Shown here in pieces: positions 1-8,776 of a stretch of 64,000 bases of DNA (position 1 is the stretch's first letter; each line of letters opens with the position of its first letter). Position numbers and translations under genes: made by a program. The stretch spans positions 124,001 through 188,000 of the forward strand of contig CAZBGS010000004.1 of assembly GCA_964491785.1 (NCBI GenBank), read 5' to 3'. The notes below the pieces were generated by a model. The model was not told where the DNA came from, made no database searches, and saw nothing but the letters and a program-made list of their open reading frames with translations. The DNA is from RZZS01 sp964491785 (GTDB taxonomy: Bacteria > Pseudomonadota > Alphaproteobacteria > Micavibrionales > Micavibrionaceae).

Positions 1-7
1 GCAGGTC

Positions 8-122
8 ACGGGGGCATGGTCATTATATGTGTGCGGCAAAGCCGCGCGCTTTATCCGGACACCCGCAGATCAGCGCGCCTTCCGGCGTGCCGCGGGCATG
101 ACGGATACGAGAGTGTGAGAAA
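8..122 (-). repeat. Structured intergenic repeat, copy A (downstream of thrC)
   Basis: Read on the minus strand, this 115-base stretch aligns without gaps to 12616–12730 on the plus strand, with about 15 mismatches. It begins TTTCTCACACTC and ends CCCCCGT. It starts 45 bases past the thrC stop codon and runs in the direction of thrC transcription. It contains a long stem between ATGCCCGC and GCGGGTGT that keeps wobble pairing. Inside that stem is a CGCC–GGAA–GGCG hairpin. A second arm pair, GCGCGGC/GCCGCAC, follows and ends near ATATAATG. No coding potential is evident. It looks like a member of a dispersed palindromic repeat family. Confidence 0.75.
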
Positions 123-166
123 TCCGGGCTAATTAGAAACCGGCGTCAAACCGCAACGTCATCAGT

Positions 167-1567
167 TCAGGGGGAGATTTTCGAGCGGATGAAGTTTTGT
201 ACTCTTTGCAGGTCGTTTGTTATCGGGGTCAGGAATTCGGGGCGGGTCAGAAGGTCGGCGAGGTGGGGGGGGAGTCGGGGTCTTATGCCGGTGGCTTTTT
301 CGACAGCGTCCGGGAATTTGGCGGGGTGGGCGCAGGCGAGGGAGACGATCGGGGTTGCAGGATCTCTCGCGGTTTTCATGGCGGCGTTCAGGCCGACCGC
401 GGTATGGGGGTCTATCAGATAGCCGGTTTCCTCGTAGCAGGCGCGCATGGTGGCGATGGTTTCGTCCTCGTTGCAGCGCCTTGCGATAAAGTCCCTTTTC
501 GTTCTTTCGAAAAGAGAGCCGTCCACGCGGAAAGAGCCTTTGTTCTGAAAGTCGCTCATATACGCGCACAGGGCCTTGCTGTCGCAGTCCAGCAGGAAAT
601 AGAGGTAGCGTTCGAAATTGCTGGAGACCTGGATGTCCATGCTCGGGCTGATGGTCGGGTTGACAATGGCGCGGGACATTTCGCCGCTTTCGAAAAAACG
701 GGTCAGGATATCGTTGCGGTTGGTACCGATGACGAGATTTTCTATCGGCAATCCCATCTGTCTGCCGACATAGGCAGCGAAGACGTTGCCGAAGTTGCCG
801 GTCGGAACCGCGAAGCTGACGGCCCTGTGCGGGACTCCGAGAGCGATGGAGGCAGCGGCATAGTAGACGGTCTGGGCAATGATCCTTGCCCAGTTGATGG
901 AATTCACCGCAGACAGATTAACATCGTTACGGAACTTCTCGTCGGCGAACATCGCCTTGACCAAAGCCTGACAATCGTCGAAATCGCCCTCGATGGCGAT
1001 ATTGTGGACGTTAGGGGCTTTGACGCTCGTCATCTGTTTGCGCTGGACTTCGGAAACGCGGCCTTTGGGGTGGAGGATGAAAATGGTGATGTTTTCGCAT
1101 CCCCTGCAGGCTTCAATGGCGGCGGAGCCGGTGTCGCCGGAGGTGGCGCCGACAATGGTGATCCTTTCCCCGCGCCTGTTCAGGACATGGTCGAAAATCT
1201 GTCCAAGCAGTTGAAGCGCGTAATCCTTGAAGGCGATCGTCGGCCCGTGAAAAAGTTCGAGAATCCAGGCGCTCGGCCCGATCTGGACGAGAGGCGCAAC
1301 GGCCGCGTGGCGGAAGGAATTTTCCTGATAGGCGCGCGCTAAAATCCTGCCGAAATCGTCAGGCGAAATGCTGTTCCCGAGGTAGGGAAGCATGATTTCC
1401 GCGGCGATATCCGGGTAGGGGAGGCCGGCCAGGTGAGCCGTTCCCGCCCGGTCAATCTCGGGCCAGGATTCGGGAAGATACAGCCCTCCGTCCGGCGCCA
1501 TGCCTGACAGCAATGCGGTTTCGAAATCTACAGGCTCGCTTTTGCCCCTGGTGGAGATGTATTTCAT
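167..1567 (-). CDS. thrC: Threonine synthase
   Basis: Threonine synthase converts O-phosphohomoserine to threonine with PLP, the last step of threonine synthesis, in the cytoplasm. The 466 residues match the usual length of the bacterial class-I enzyme. The N-terminus (MKYISTRGK) is typical, and the PLP-binding lysine sits in HGPTIAFKD at about residue 114. A TVGATSGDTGSAA-like phosphate-binding loop and the PTGNFGN motif are also present. It is the last gene of a minus-strand run yqgE–M32 peptidase–thrC, with 48 bases separating it from the peptidase gene. In many alphaproteobacteria thrC precedes an M16 peptidase gene. Here the window ends soon after, and a repeat element follows the stop codon. 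Confidence 0.97.
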   Translation of the reverse strand: MKYISTRGKSEPVDFETALLSGMAPDGGLYLPESWPEIDRAGTAHLAGLPYPDIAAEIMLPYLGNSISPDDFGRILARAYQENSFRHAAVAPLVQIGPSAWILELFHGPTIAFKDYALQLLGQIFDHVLNRRGERITIVGATSGDTGSAAIEACRGCENITIFILHPKGRVSEVQRKQMTSVKAPNVHNIAIEGDFDDCQALVKAMFADEKFRNDVNLSAVNSINWARIIAQTVYYAAASIALGVPHRAVSFAVPTGNFGNVFAAYVGRQMGLPIENLVIGTNRNDILTRFFESGEMSRAIVNPTISPSMDIQVSSNFERYLYFLLDCDSKALCAYMSDFQNKGSFRVDGSLFERTKRDFIARRCNEDETIATMRACYEETGYLIDPHTAVGLNAAMKTARDPATPIVSLACAHPAKFPDAVEKATGIRPRLPPHLADLLTRPEFLTPITNDLQRVQNFIRSKISP

Positions 1568-1615
1568 GGATGCAAATATTTCAGGAATTAAGGCTCAGTT
1601 CAAGAGCGGGATTCA

Positions 1616-3307
1616 TCAAAGATAGCGGGCCTTGAGGTGCGCGGCGAGAAAGGATGGATCCAGTTTCCTGCCGGTTACCTCCAGCAGCAGATCGTCCCAG
1701 AGCATAAGGCGGCCTTTGGAATGGATATTGCGGCTCAACCAGTCCTTGACCGGCGCGAAATTCCCTTGCCTGACCATCGAGGGGATATCGCCCAGCTCCT
1801 GCTTCATGGCGAAATAGAACTGCGCGGCGAGCATAAGGCCGATGGCGTAGGAAGGGAAGTAGCCGAACTTGCCGACAAACCAGTGGACGTCCTGCAGGCA
1901 TCCTTCCGAATGACTGTCCGGGGCGACCCCGAGATTTTTCTTCGAGGATTCGATCCATGCTTCGGGCAGGTCGCCCACCTCAAGTCTGCCGTCGATCAGG
2001 TCGCGTTCCAGTTCCATACGCATTTTTATATGCCGAAAATATGAAATCTCGTCGGCGTGGCGGCGGGTTACGGTCGGCTTTACGCGCGTGCGCAGGGCAT
2101 AAAGATTTTCCGGGCTGAGGGCGGGTTCGGCTATAGCGTGGAAAAGACCCTCGGCGCGGGGGGAAATATACTCGAAAAATTCCGGCATGCGGCCAAGAAT
2201 CATATCGATTATCAGGGCCTGCGATTCGTGGATGGCGGCTCCCAGATCCATGGCTACGGGCTGGTAGCGCCATTCTTTTCTGGGCAGTCCCTGGATGTAG
2301 AGGCCATGGCCGCCTTCATGCAGGGCGCTTTTCATGGAATTGAGGAAGTTACCGGCCTCGGCAGCCTTGATCACCAGACGGGTGTCGTCGGGAGTCCCGC
2401 CTTCCACCGGATTGTGGCCGGTCTCGTACAGGCCGCCGCGCTCGAAATCAAAACCAATCAGGCGGAGAAGCGACCTGTTGAGCAGCATCTGCGCTCTGGC
2501 GTCGTAGTGTCCGTTCAAGGGTACGGGTTCGGGAGATAAGGCCTGCTTCTCGATAATCCGGGGGGTCAAATCGTCAAGTTCGCGGCTGAATCCGGAAAAC
2601 CATCTTTCGATATCGCCCACGCTGATATCGGGCATATATTCCCAGACAAGAGTCTGGTAGGCGGAGTTCTCGCCGGTGGCTTCGCATCTGGATCGGGCGA
2701 TCTTGCGGTGGAGGTCGATCTGTTCCTGCAGGAAGACTCTGGCATTCTGCCAGTCGTTATCCCTTAATACCTGCGTGTGTCTGCTTCGGCCTTCGTAAGA
2801 GAGATGGGCGCGCCATTCCATAAGGGCAGGATCGACATGGCAAAAGCCGCGGTAAAGACGCTCCATCTCGCGCAGGTTCGCCCGATCCCAGTCATCCCAC
2901 TCATCGGGATGGGTGAACTCATGTGCCTTGGCTTCTCCCAGAAGCCGGGAGATGTCTTCGGAAATCAGGTCTTCGTGCATTCGCCGGAAAAGGTAGGCAA
3001 TCTGGCCCAGGCGGCTGGCGTAGGCTCCGGCGGGCATGGCGGTGAGAAAGTCGCGGCCGAGAATTTCAATGATGCCGTTTTGCCTGCCGATATCGCGGAA
3101 GTGAAGTTTGAGGCGGGTGTAGGATGTGCAGGAATGGGCCTGATCCTGCTTCGAGACCTGACTGCCGGTGCGTCTTGCCTGCGCAGGCGGTACGGGAAGG
3201 TCGGTGAAAAGAGACCCTCCCTTTTCCCGGCGGCGTTTTCCGGGACGCAGCACAAGCGAAATCAGTGTTCGGAAAAAGTGGACTAACTTTTCTAACAATT
3301 TTTTCAC
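1616..3307 (-). CDS. Carboxypeptidase Taq (M32) family metallopeptidase
   Basis: This is a zinc carboxypeptidase of family M32, which removes C-terminal residues from peptides in the cytoplasm. The zinc site is plain: HEGGH at residues 330–334 and the third ligand in IHESQ (Glu361). The downstream substrate-binding regions of the family are also readable, including the YFPSYAIG-type segment near the C-terminus. The start is GTG, six bases after the yqgE stop, so the two are probably co-translated. The first ~60 residues are an extra basic, amphipathic segment before the usual family start at about YTRLK. The segment that normally reads like SWDQ.TMMP is altered to LGRDFLTAMP. I saw no in-frame alternative start that would remove the extension. 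Confidence 0.9.
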   Translation of the reverse strand: MKKLLEKLVHFFRTLISLVLRPGKRRREKGGSLFTDLPVPPAQARRTGSQVSKQDQAHSCTSYTRLKLHFRDIGRQNGIIEILGRDFLTAMPAGAYASRLGQIAYLFRRMHEDLISEDISRLLGEAKAHEFTHPDEWDDWDRANLREMERLYRGFCHVDPALMEWRAHLSYEGRSRHTQVLRDNDWQNARVFLQEQIDLHRKIARSRCEATGENSAYQTLVWEYMPDISVGDIERWFSGFSRELDDLTPRIIEKQALSPEPVPLNGHYDARAQMLLNRSLLRLIGFDFERGGLYETGHNPVEGGTPDDTRLVIKAAEAGNFLNSMKSALHEGGHGLYIQGLPRKEWRYQPVAMDLGAAIHESQALIIDMILGRMPEFFEYISPRAEGLFHAIAEPALSPENLYALRTRVKPTVTRRHADEISYFRHIKMRMELERDLIDGRLEVGDLPEAWIESSKKNLGVAPDSHSEGCLQDVHWFVGKFGYFPSYAIGLMLAAQFYFAMKQELGDIPSMVRQGNFAPVKDWLSRNIHSKGRLMLWDDLLLEVTGRKLDPSFLAAHLKARYL

Positions 3308-3313
3308 CGCTGT

Positions 3314-3895
3314 TTATGCCCTGCCGGAAAAAGATGACAGCATCGAGGGATGGACGCCAATTTTTTTCAGGCTGCTTTCCCATTTGGCCTGATTGGCGGT
3401 TTCGAAGACTATCTCCTGATCGGCTTCTACGGTGAGCCAGGCGTTCTGCTGAAGTTCGCCGTCAAGCTGGCCGGCGCTCCAGCCCGCGTAGCCAAGGATA
3501 AAAAGCATTTTTTGCGGCCCGTTGCCCGAGGCTATGGCCTTGAGGGCATCGACGGTTCCCGTGACGCTGAATTCGTCGTTTATCTGAATCGTATCGGCCT
3601 GGCGGAAATCCGACGAATGAAGGAGGAATCCCCGCGCGGGCTCGACCGGGCCGCCCCCGTAAACCGGAATTTCCAGTTCCTCCAGCACGTTTCTGGTTTC
3701 ACCGGGAATCTTGATTTTTTCAATAATATCTGTGAAGTTAAGGCCGGGCAGGGTGTTGTTGACGACAAGACCCATCGCGCCGTTTTCGTCATGAGCGCAA
3801 ATAAAAATAACTGCCCGCTGGAACCTTGGATCTCCGAGGCCCGGCATGGCCAGAAGCAGCTTTCCGGCCAGAAAAGTCGATTTGTCTTTTGCCAT
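3314..3895 (-). CDS. YqgE/AlgH family protein
   Basis: A 193-residue protein of the YqgE/AlgH (UPF0301) family. The family hallmarks are seen: an N-terminal GKLLLAMPGLGDPRF segment, VIFICAHDENGAMGLVVN, the YGGGPVEPARGFLLHS motif, and ILGYAGWSAGQLDGEL near the C-terminus. The biochemical function is not established. Genetic links to alginate regulation in Pseudomonas gave the AlgH name. It is the first gene of the minus-strand yqgE–M32–thrC run. It diverges from the DsbD-alpha-like gene with 65 bases between start codons, an arrangement that recurs in alphaproteobacteria. Confidence 0.93.
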   Translation of the reverse strand: MAKDKSTFLAGKLLLAMPGLGDPRFQRAVIFICAHDENGAMGLVVNNTLPGLNFTDIIEKIKIPGETRNVLEELEIPVYGGGPVEPARGFLLHSSDFRQADTIQINDEFSVTGTVDALKAIASGNGPQKMLFILGYAGWSAGQLDGELQQNAWLTVEADQEIVFETANQAKWESSLKKIGVHPSMLSSFSGRA

Positions 3896-3960
3896 CCTTG
3901 ATCTGTTTGTTATCTTTGTCTGGTTTTCTGTACCGCCTAAAGGGACGATTTAAAAAACAT

Positions 3961-4794
3961 ATGAAAGATTACACTGTTCCAATTTTAAGCGCATGGTTTT
4001 TCTTTGCTCTTGCCGTAGCCGGGGGCGGCGCCGCCAAGGCTGAATCATCCCAGTGGGTTACGGCGCCCGGCCTCAAGGGGAGGCTTGTCAGCGTCGGCAG
4101 CGGCAGCGGAGAGGACAGGGCCTATCTCGAAATAGATCTTGAACCTGAATGGCATATGTACTGGCGCAACCCCGGAGATACCGGGCTTGCTCCGAATTTC
4201 GACTGGAGCAGATCGCGCAATGTCGAGGATATCAAGGTCGACTGGCCGGTTCCGGAAAGGTTCGAGAATTTCGGGATCTATTCGTTCGGATATAAGGATT
4301 CGGTCGTCTTTCCCCTGACAATAAAGCGCGGTAACCGGAATGCGGATACAGATCTGGCCCTGGAGGCGCAGATTATGGTATGCAACAATATCTGCATTCC
4401 CGGAGAAATCCGGATCGACCTGCCGCTTAAAGGGCAGGGCAAGGCCGATGCGGAAGCTTTGAAGGCATATGAAAGCGCAAGGGAGCATTTGCCTTTGCCG
4501 GATAATACCCCGGGGCTGAAGATCGAGACTGCGGTTGCAGGGCCCGAGGCTTTTGTCGTCACCGTTTTTATGCAGCACGGTGCGGATGAGCTGGATCTGT
4601 ACGTGGAAGCCGGGGATGTGCCGCTAAACTCTCCGCCAGAGGTACAGATTCTGCATGGAGACATGCGCAGGGCGATGCTCCGGATCGCGGCTCCGCAGGA
4701 TGCCGGAAACCTTGCCGCGGCGCTTGAGGGAAAAGAAGTGGTGGTCACACTGGTGAACAGAGGCAAAGCGGTCGAGCGGCATTTTTCATTCTAG
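3961..4794 (+). CDS. Periplasmic DsbD-alpha/ScsB N-terminal-like protein
   Basis: A 277-residue exported protein with a signal peptide (residues 1 to about 25, ending near GGAAKA). The rest resembles the N-terminal immunoglobulin-like domain of DsbD/ScsB. Supporting motifs are EWHMYWRNPGDTG, the FGYKDSVVFPL block, and the cysteine pair in MVCNNICIPGE, which matches the C-x3-C-x-P pattern of the ScsB/alphaproteobacterial type. Such domains accept electrons from a membrane DsbD core and pass them to periplasmic partners. No DsbD membrane core is encoded nearby, so the partner is unknown. I chose ATG 3961 because upstream starts would overlap yqgE and lack a signal peptide. The gene ends one base before the convergent PBP1A gene. 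Confidence 0.8.
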   Translation: MKDYTVPILSAWFFFALAVAGGGAAKAESSQWVTAPGLKGRLVSVGSGSGEDRAYLEIDLEPEWHMYWRNPGDTGLAPNFDWSRSRNVEDIKVDWPVPERFENFGIYSFGYKDSVVFPLTIKRGNRNADTDLALEAQIMVCNNICIPGEIRIDLPLKGQGKADAEALKAYESAREHLPLPDNTPGLKIETAVAGPEAFVVTVFMQHGADELDLYVEAGDVPLNSPPEVQILHGDMRRAMLRIAAPQDAGNLAAALEGKEVVVTLVNRGKAVERHFSF

Positions 4795-4795
4795 A

Positions 4796-7234
4796 CTAGT
4801 ATATCCCCCCGGTTCCTGTGATCGCGGAGGATTCTTCCGGGCTTGCAGTTTGCATCGAGTGAACCGGCGAAATTCCCTTGCCGTCGAGAATAAAAACCTG
4901 GCTGGTCGGTTCGGTGCCGATCAGGAAAGCTTCCCAGATCACTTCCTTGTCCCCCGGCTGGGCGCGCGTGCCGTCGTTGGCGTCTATGCGAACCTGACGT
5001 ATGCCGGGAGGCACGCGGAAAGGCATGGGGGGGACGTCCCTGAGGGCTTCCTGCATGAATTCCTTGAAAATCGGGGCGGCCACCGAAGACCCCGTTTCAC
5101 GTTTGCCAAGTGATTTCGGCCCGTCGAAGCCTACGAACACTCCGGTCACGAGGTCGGGAGAAAAACCGATAAACCATGTGTCTTTCGATTCGTTGGTCGT
5201 TCCGGTCTTTCCGGCGAGAGGGCGGTTAAGGCTTTTGATCCGAACCCCGGTTCCGCGTTGCACCACGCCTTCAAGCATGGAGACAATCTGGTAGGCGGTG
5301 CGGGGATCGGCGATCTGCTCCCGATTGTCGGGGATTTCGGGGACGCTCTGTCCTTCCCAGTCAACCAGAGGCCCGCAACCTTTACACTCGCGGGTATCGT
5401 GGCTGAAGACAGTCTTGCCGCGGCGATCCTGAATGCGGTCAATGAATGTCGGAATAATGCGTTTGCCGCCGTTTACCAGCTGGGCGTATCCGGTGGTCAG
5501 TCTGAGGAGCGTTGTCTCTCCGGCGCCGAGGGAGTTTGAAATCCACGGCAGCATGCCGCGCACTACGCCAAAACGTTCCGCATACTCGATTACGGTCTCC
5601 ATGCCCACATAGTCGGCAAGGCGCACGGTCATGAGATTGCGGGATTTTTCAAGGCCGACCCTTACTGTGGTCGGGCCGTAGTATTCGTTGGAATAATTGG
5701 TTGGACGCCATTTGACCCCCGGGCGCTGCTCGATCACGAAAGGCGCATCCAGAACCAGCGTCGCGGGCGTGAATCCGTTGTCAAGGGCGGCAAGATAGAC
5801 GAAAGGTTTGAAGGCGGAACCGGGCTGGCGCCATGCCTGGGTGGCGCGATTGAATTCGCTGCTTTCGTACTTCCAGCCCCCCTGCATGGCAAGAACGCGG
5901 CCGGTATGGGGATCCATGGCGATTATGGCTCCCTGAACCCGTGGGATCTGGCGAAGTCCGTAGATATTATTTTCACTGTCCACCTTGTCGACGATGATCA
6001 CGTCACCGGGCGAAACAGCCTGATTGACTGCCGTTACCGGATCTCCCTGACGGTATCCGTCGTTAAGGGATTTCCTCGCCCATTCGACTTCGGCAAGGGG
6101 CATTTTCCCTCTGGAGCCGTCGGCAAGGCCGATCTCCGCCTCTTTGGCGCCGGCGGAAAGCACAACAGCTAGTTTCCATGAAGCAAGCATGTTTTCGGGT
6201 TGTGCTACTTCAGCAAGTTTTTCCTGCCAGTTATCCAGCGGGATGCTGGTTACGGGGCCGCGCCAGCCGTGGCGCTGATCGTAGGCCATAAGCCCGTTGC
6301 GCAGGGCGCGAACGGCAATTTCCTGAAGCCTTGGATCCATACTGGTGCGTACGGCGTAGCCATCTTCATAAAGGCCGGAACCTCCAAATCGCTCATGCAT
6401 TTCCCGGCGTACTTCCTCGGCAAAATAGGGGGCGTTGATGACTTCCGTTTCGTTGCGCCGTATGGCAGTCAAGGGCTTGTTTTTTGCGATTTCGGCCTGA
6501 GCCTCCAGAATATGGCCGTCTTCCACCATTCTGTCGATTACCCAGTTTCTCCTCTCGATAGCGTCTTTGTTGTGTCTTGCCGGGTGGTATTTGTTCGGGG
6601 CCTTGGGCAAGGCGGCGAGGTATGCCGCTTCCTCGATTTCCAGTTCTTCAAGGCTTTTGTTGAAATAATTCAATGCTGCCGCCGCTACGCCGTAGGATCC
6701 CCCGCCGAGGTAGATCTCGTTAAGGTAAAGTTCCAGCAAACGATTTTTCGACAAAGCCCTTTCCATCCTCAAGGAAAGCAGAGCCTCACGAATTTTACGC
6801 CGGTAGGAGACTTCGTTTGTGAGAAAGAAGTTTTTGGCTACCTGCTGGGTTATTGTCGAGGCGCCGATCGGACGGCGGCCAGTGCCGGCATATTTCAGGT
6901 TAAATAAAACGGCTCGCATTATGGCCTTATAATCAATGCCTTTATGTTTATAAAAATTCTGGTCTTCGGCGGACAGGAATGCCTGCTTGACGATCGTGGG
7001 AACGGCTTCGACGGGAACATATACTCTTTTCTCGATCGCGTATTCTTCCATCATTCGTCCGTCGCCGGCGTAAAGACGGGTTACGATCGGAGGCCTGTAG
7101 TCCCTTAATTCATTGTAATCAGGCAAATCTTTGCCATAATAGCTTATGGCGTAGATCATAATGCATACGACCGCGATCAGGCCGAGAAAGCCGATCGAGA
7201 CAAGCGAGAGCAAAGTATAGTAGATGAAACGCAT
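4796..7234 (-). CDS. mrcA: Penicillin-binding protein 1A (bifunctional transglycosylase/transpeptidase)
   Basis: A class A penicillin-binding protein that polymerises lipid II and cross-links glycan strands on the outer face of the inner membrane. An N-terminal membrane anchor lies at about residues 5–30. The GT51 domain follows, with catalytic Glu in SAEDQNFY, then GASTITQQVAKN, the ERALSKNRLLELYLN motif and the GGGSYGVAAAA segment. An OB-like insert precedes the transpeptidase domain, which has the nucleophile in GSAFK (about Ser473), SRN and KTGTT. A GTG at 7249 is possible, but ATG 7234 (MRFIYY) leads directly into the membrane anchor. Its start is about 40 bases from that of the divergent dipeptidase gene. 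Confidence 0.95.
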   Translation of the reverse strand: MRFIYYTLLSLVSIGFLGLIAVVCIMIYAISYYGKDLPDYNELRDYRPPIVTRLYAGDGRMMEEYAIEKRVYVPVEAVPTIVKQAFLSAEDQNFYKHKGIDYKAIMRAVLFNLKYAGTGRRPIGASTITQQVAKNFFLTNEVSYRRKIREALLSLRMERALSKNRLLELYLNEIYLGGGSYGVAAAALNYFNKSLEELEIEEAAYLAALPKAPNKYHPARHNKDAIERRNWVIDRMVEDGHILEAQAEIAKNKPLTAIRRNETEVINAPYFAEEVRREMHERFGGSGLYEDGYAVRTSMDPRLQEIAVRALRNGLMAYDQRHGWRGPVTSIPLDNWQEKLAEVAQPENMLASWKLAVVLSAGAKEAEIGLADGSRGKMPLAEVEWARKSLNDGYRQGDPVTAVNQAVSPGDVIIVDKVDSENNIYGLRQIPRVQGAIIAMDPHTGRVLAMQGGWKYESSEFNRATQAWRQPGSAFKPFVYLAALDNGFTPATLVLDAPFVIEQRPGVKWRPTNYSNEYYGPTTVRVGLEKSRNLMTVRLADYVGMETVIEYAERFGVVRGMLPWISNSLGAGETTLLRLTTGYAQLVNGGKRIIPTFIDRIQDRRGKTVFSHDTRECKGCGPLVDWEGQSVPEIPDNREQIADPRTAYQIVSMLEGVVQRGTGVRIKSLNRPLAGKTGTTNESKDTWFIGFSPDLVTGVFVGFDGPKSLGKRETGSSVAAPIFKEFMQEALRDVPPMPFRVPPGIRQVRIDANDGTRAQPGDKEVIWEAFLIGTEPTSQVFILDGKGISPVHSMQTASPEESSAITGTGGIY

Positions 7235-7273
7235 GGCATCTTTATACACATAAATGGGTCAGGATAAAGGCAA

Positions 7274-8062
7274 ATGAAGTCGAAAAGCATCAACCCGGCA
7301 GAATTGATACCGCTAGATATTTTCACACACTCATACCCAATTGCAATTGATCTGGTGTATGCAAACGCAAATCACCCGGAAAATATTTTTGGGGAGATAT
7401 ATCGGCCGGGCGCACGGCTCTGGATTCATTACGAGCTGGCGGCTGTTTTGCTGCTTGCCAGCATAATCTGCCACGCAAGAAGGCCGGGAACCGTTTTCCA
7501 GGCGAAAGACGGACTGAGGACTGTTGAAGCGCAAACGTTGATGCTGCAATCACGGGCCGCTCAGGATAATCCACACTGGCTTGAAGAGCCCGGGCGTCTT
7601 TTGTCGCCTCCTGGCAAGGGAGCTCATCCAAGAGCGCTGGCAATAGATGTCGTCCTGATCGATGCCGGGGGGAAGGCGCTGGAGATGGGCACGCAGTTCG
7701 ATCATTTAAGCGAGGATCCGGATTACAATCCGGCGGCGCGGAGTTTTACCGATCTTTCGCCCGAAGCGCTGGAAAACCGCCGGTTGCTTGAGGAAAGTAT
7801 GCTTGAGGCTTCTGCGCTGCTGGAGATGCCGATCATGCCGCTTGCTTCCGAATGGTGGGATTTCAGGTTGCCAGCCGATATAACAGAAATTTTTGCTCCT
7901 TTGTGGGATGCCGATCTGCCGGGACAGATGCGAATGACCACGCTTTGCGGAACGGCTCCGGCACAACCGGATTTTAATGAGAGGCACTTCGACGCGCTGT
8001 ACGGGGCGGTGGATTTGAGAGTGGAGGCCGCGAGAAAAAAACTTGAAACTACATCTGATTAA
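7274..8062 (+). CDS. VanX/DdpX-type D-Ala-D-Ala dipeptidase (M15D)
   Basis: A zinc D,D-dipeptidase of family M15D, which hydrolyses D-alanyl-D-alanine. The SxHxxGxAxD-type zinc motif appears as GAHPRALAID (residues ~118–127). It is followed by the EMGTQFDHLSED segment and the EWWDFRLP motif, which carries the catalytic Glu and third zinc ligand of the family. At 262 residues it is longer than VanX/DdpX (about 190–200), with an N-terminal extension that includes a GARLWIHYELA block. No signal peptide is visible, so a cytoplasmic role is likely, either recycling D-Ala-D-Ala or using it as a carbon source. No van or ddp ligase/transporter genes adjoin it, so glycopeptide resistance is not implied. 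AGGATAAAGG precedes the start. Confidence 0.85.
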   Translation: MKSKSINPAELIPLDIFTHSYPIAIDLVYANANHPENIFGEIYRPGARLWIHYELAAVLLLASIICHARRPGTVFQAKDGLRTVEAQTLMLQSRAAQDNPHWLEEPGRLLSPPGKGAHPRALAIDVVLIDAGGKALEMGTQFDHLSEDPDYNPAARSFTDLSPEALENRRLLEESMLEASALLEMPIMPLASEWWDFRLPADITEIFAPLWDADLPGQMRMTTLCGTAPAQPDFNERHFDALYGAVDLRVEAARKKLETTSD

Positions 8063-8099
8063 AATACCAAGGAAGCCAGGGCCGTGATAATATTCTTAC

Positions 8100-8723
8100 A
8101 TGTCAAAGCGAGCTTTAATTCTAATCATTTCTACTTTTCTTGTGGCCTTTCCTTTCAATGCGGGGGCGCAGGATGGGGGCGGCGTCCGGAGTTCGCCTGA
8201 AGAATCGCTGCTTTCGCCAGACCTTCCCAAAGGTCAGATTGGCCGGGATAAAGCAGAAAGCAGACAAAAGCCGAAGGTGAAGATTGAAGACATTTCTCCT
8301 CAATACCTTGAGGAGATGGAGCTTATCTTTCAGGAGTGTACTCAGAGCGATCTTTTAAGCACCTATTATGATTGTCAGTGTCAGGCCATGCGTTTTCTGG
8401 ACGAGCGTATTCTGGCCGGCCCCGAAGTTTATTATGGCCATATCAGAAATAACCTAAGAAAAGAATGTCTTAATCTGCCCGGGATTGCAGGGATGTCGCT
8501 CGGTGTGTGCAACGAGCAGATGCAGGCTCAAAATTTTAAAAATTATGATAAGTTATGCGAGTGCTTTGCAAATACAGTAGCGCGCAACTTTGCAAAACGC
8601 CCGTATCTTGAATCGAGAAATATTATCAGCCTGCAACGGGACGCATATGTGTCGTGCGGCGTGACTGACGAACTTGTCAAAAGGGCGATGAATAAAAAAG
8701 GCCAGCGGCCATCAGGTCAATAA
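8100..8723 (+). CDS. Secreted protein with duplicated C–CxC–C module
   Basis: No family recognised. The 207 residues begin with a signal peptide (about 1–23, cleavage near NAGAQ), then a low-complexity proline/lysine region to about residue 65. The mature part holds eight cysteines arranged as two copies of one module. Copy 1 is C-x11-CxC-x28-C (from ECTQSD to KECLN). Copy 2 is C-x15-CxC-x30-C (from VCNEQ to VSCG). Each CxC is preceded by a tyrosine/aspartate and followed by a likely helix, as in small disulfide-pinned helical hairpins. Export plus even cysteine number suggests disulfide bonding in the periplasm. A weak stem with a T-rich tail follows at 8759–8776. Confidence 0.7.
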   Translation: MSKRALILIISTFLVAFPFNAGAQDGGGVRSSPEESLLSPDLPKGQIGRDKAESRQKPKVKIEDISPQYLEEMELIFQECTQSDLLSTYYDCQCQAMRFLDERILAGPEVYYGHIRNNLRKECLNLPGIAGMSLGVCNEQMQAQNFKNYDKLCECFANTVARNFAKRPYLESRNIISLQRDAYVSCGVTDELVKRAMNKKGQRPSGQ

Positions 8724-8758
8724 TCACAATAAAAATCAATTGGTTAGGCGGCCAACTG

Positions 8759-8776
8759 AAGGCGTTTTTGCCTTTT
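8759..8776 (+). terminator. Weak candidate terminator
   Basis: Five-base-pair stem AAGGC/GCCTT with a GTTTTT loop and a short T-rich tail, 35 bases past the preceding stop codon. The stem is short. Its right arm also overlaps the −35 region of the next candidate promoter. Confidence 0.3.

Noticed and set aside
197..1342. A 381-codon open frame on the plus strand opposite thrC
   Set aside because: It is antisense to a clear threonine synthase, has low-complexity Gly/Val/Arg text and matches no family.
7274..8062. Part of a vancomycin-resistance cluster
   Set aside because: Only a dipeptidase is present. No VanA/VanB-type ligase, VanH, VanS/VanR or other van genes adjoin it, and recycling of D-Ala-D-Ala is the ordinary role.
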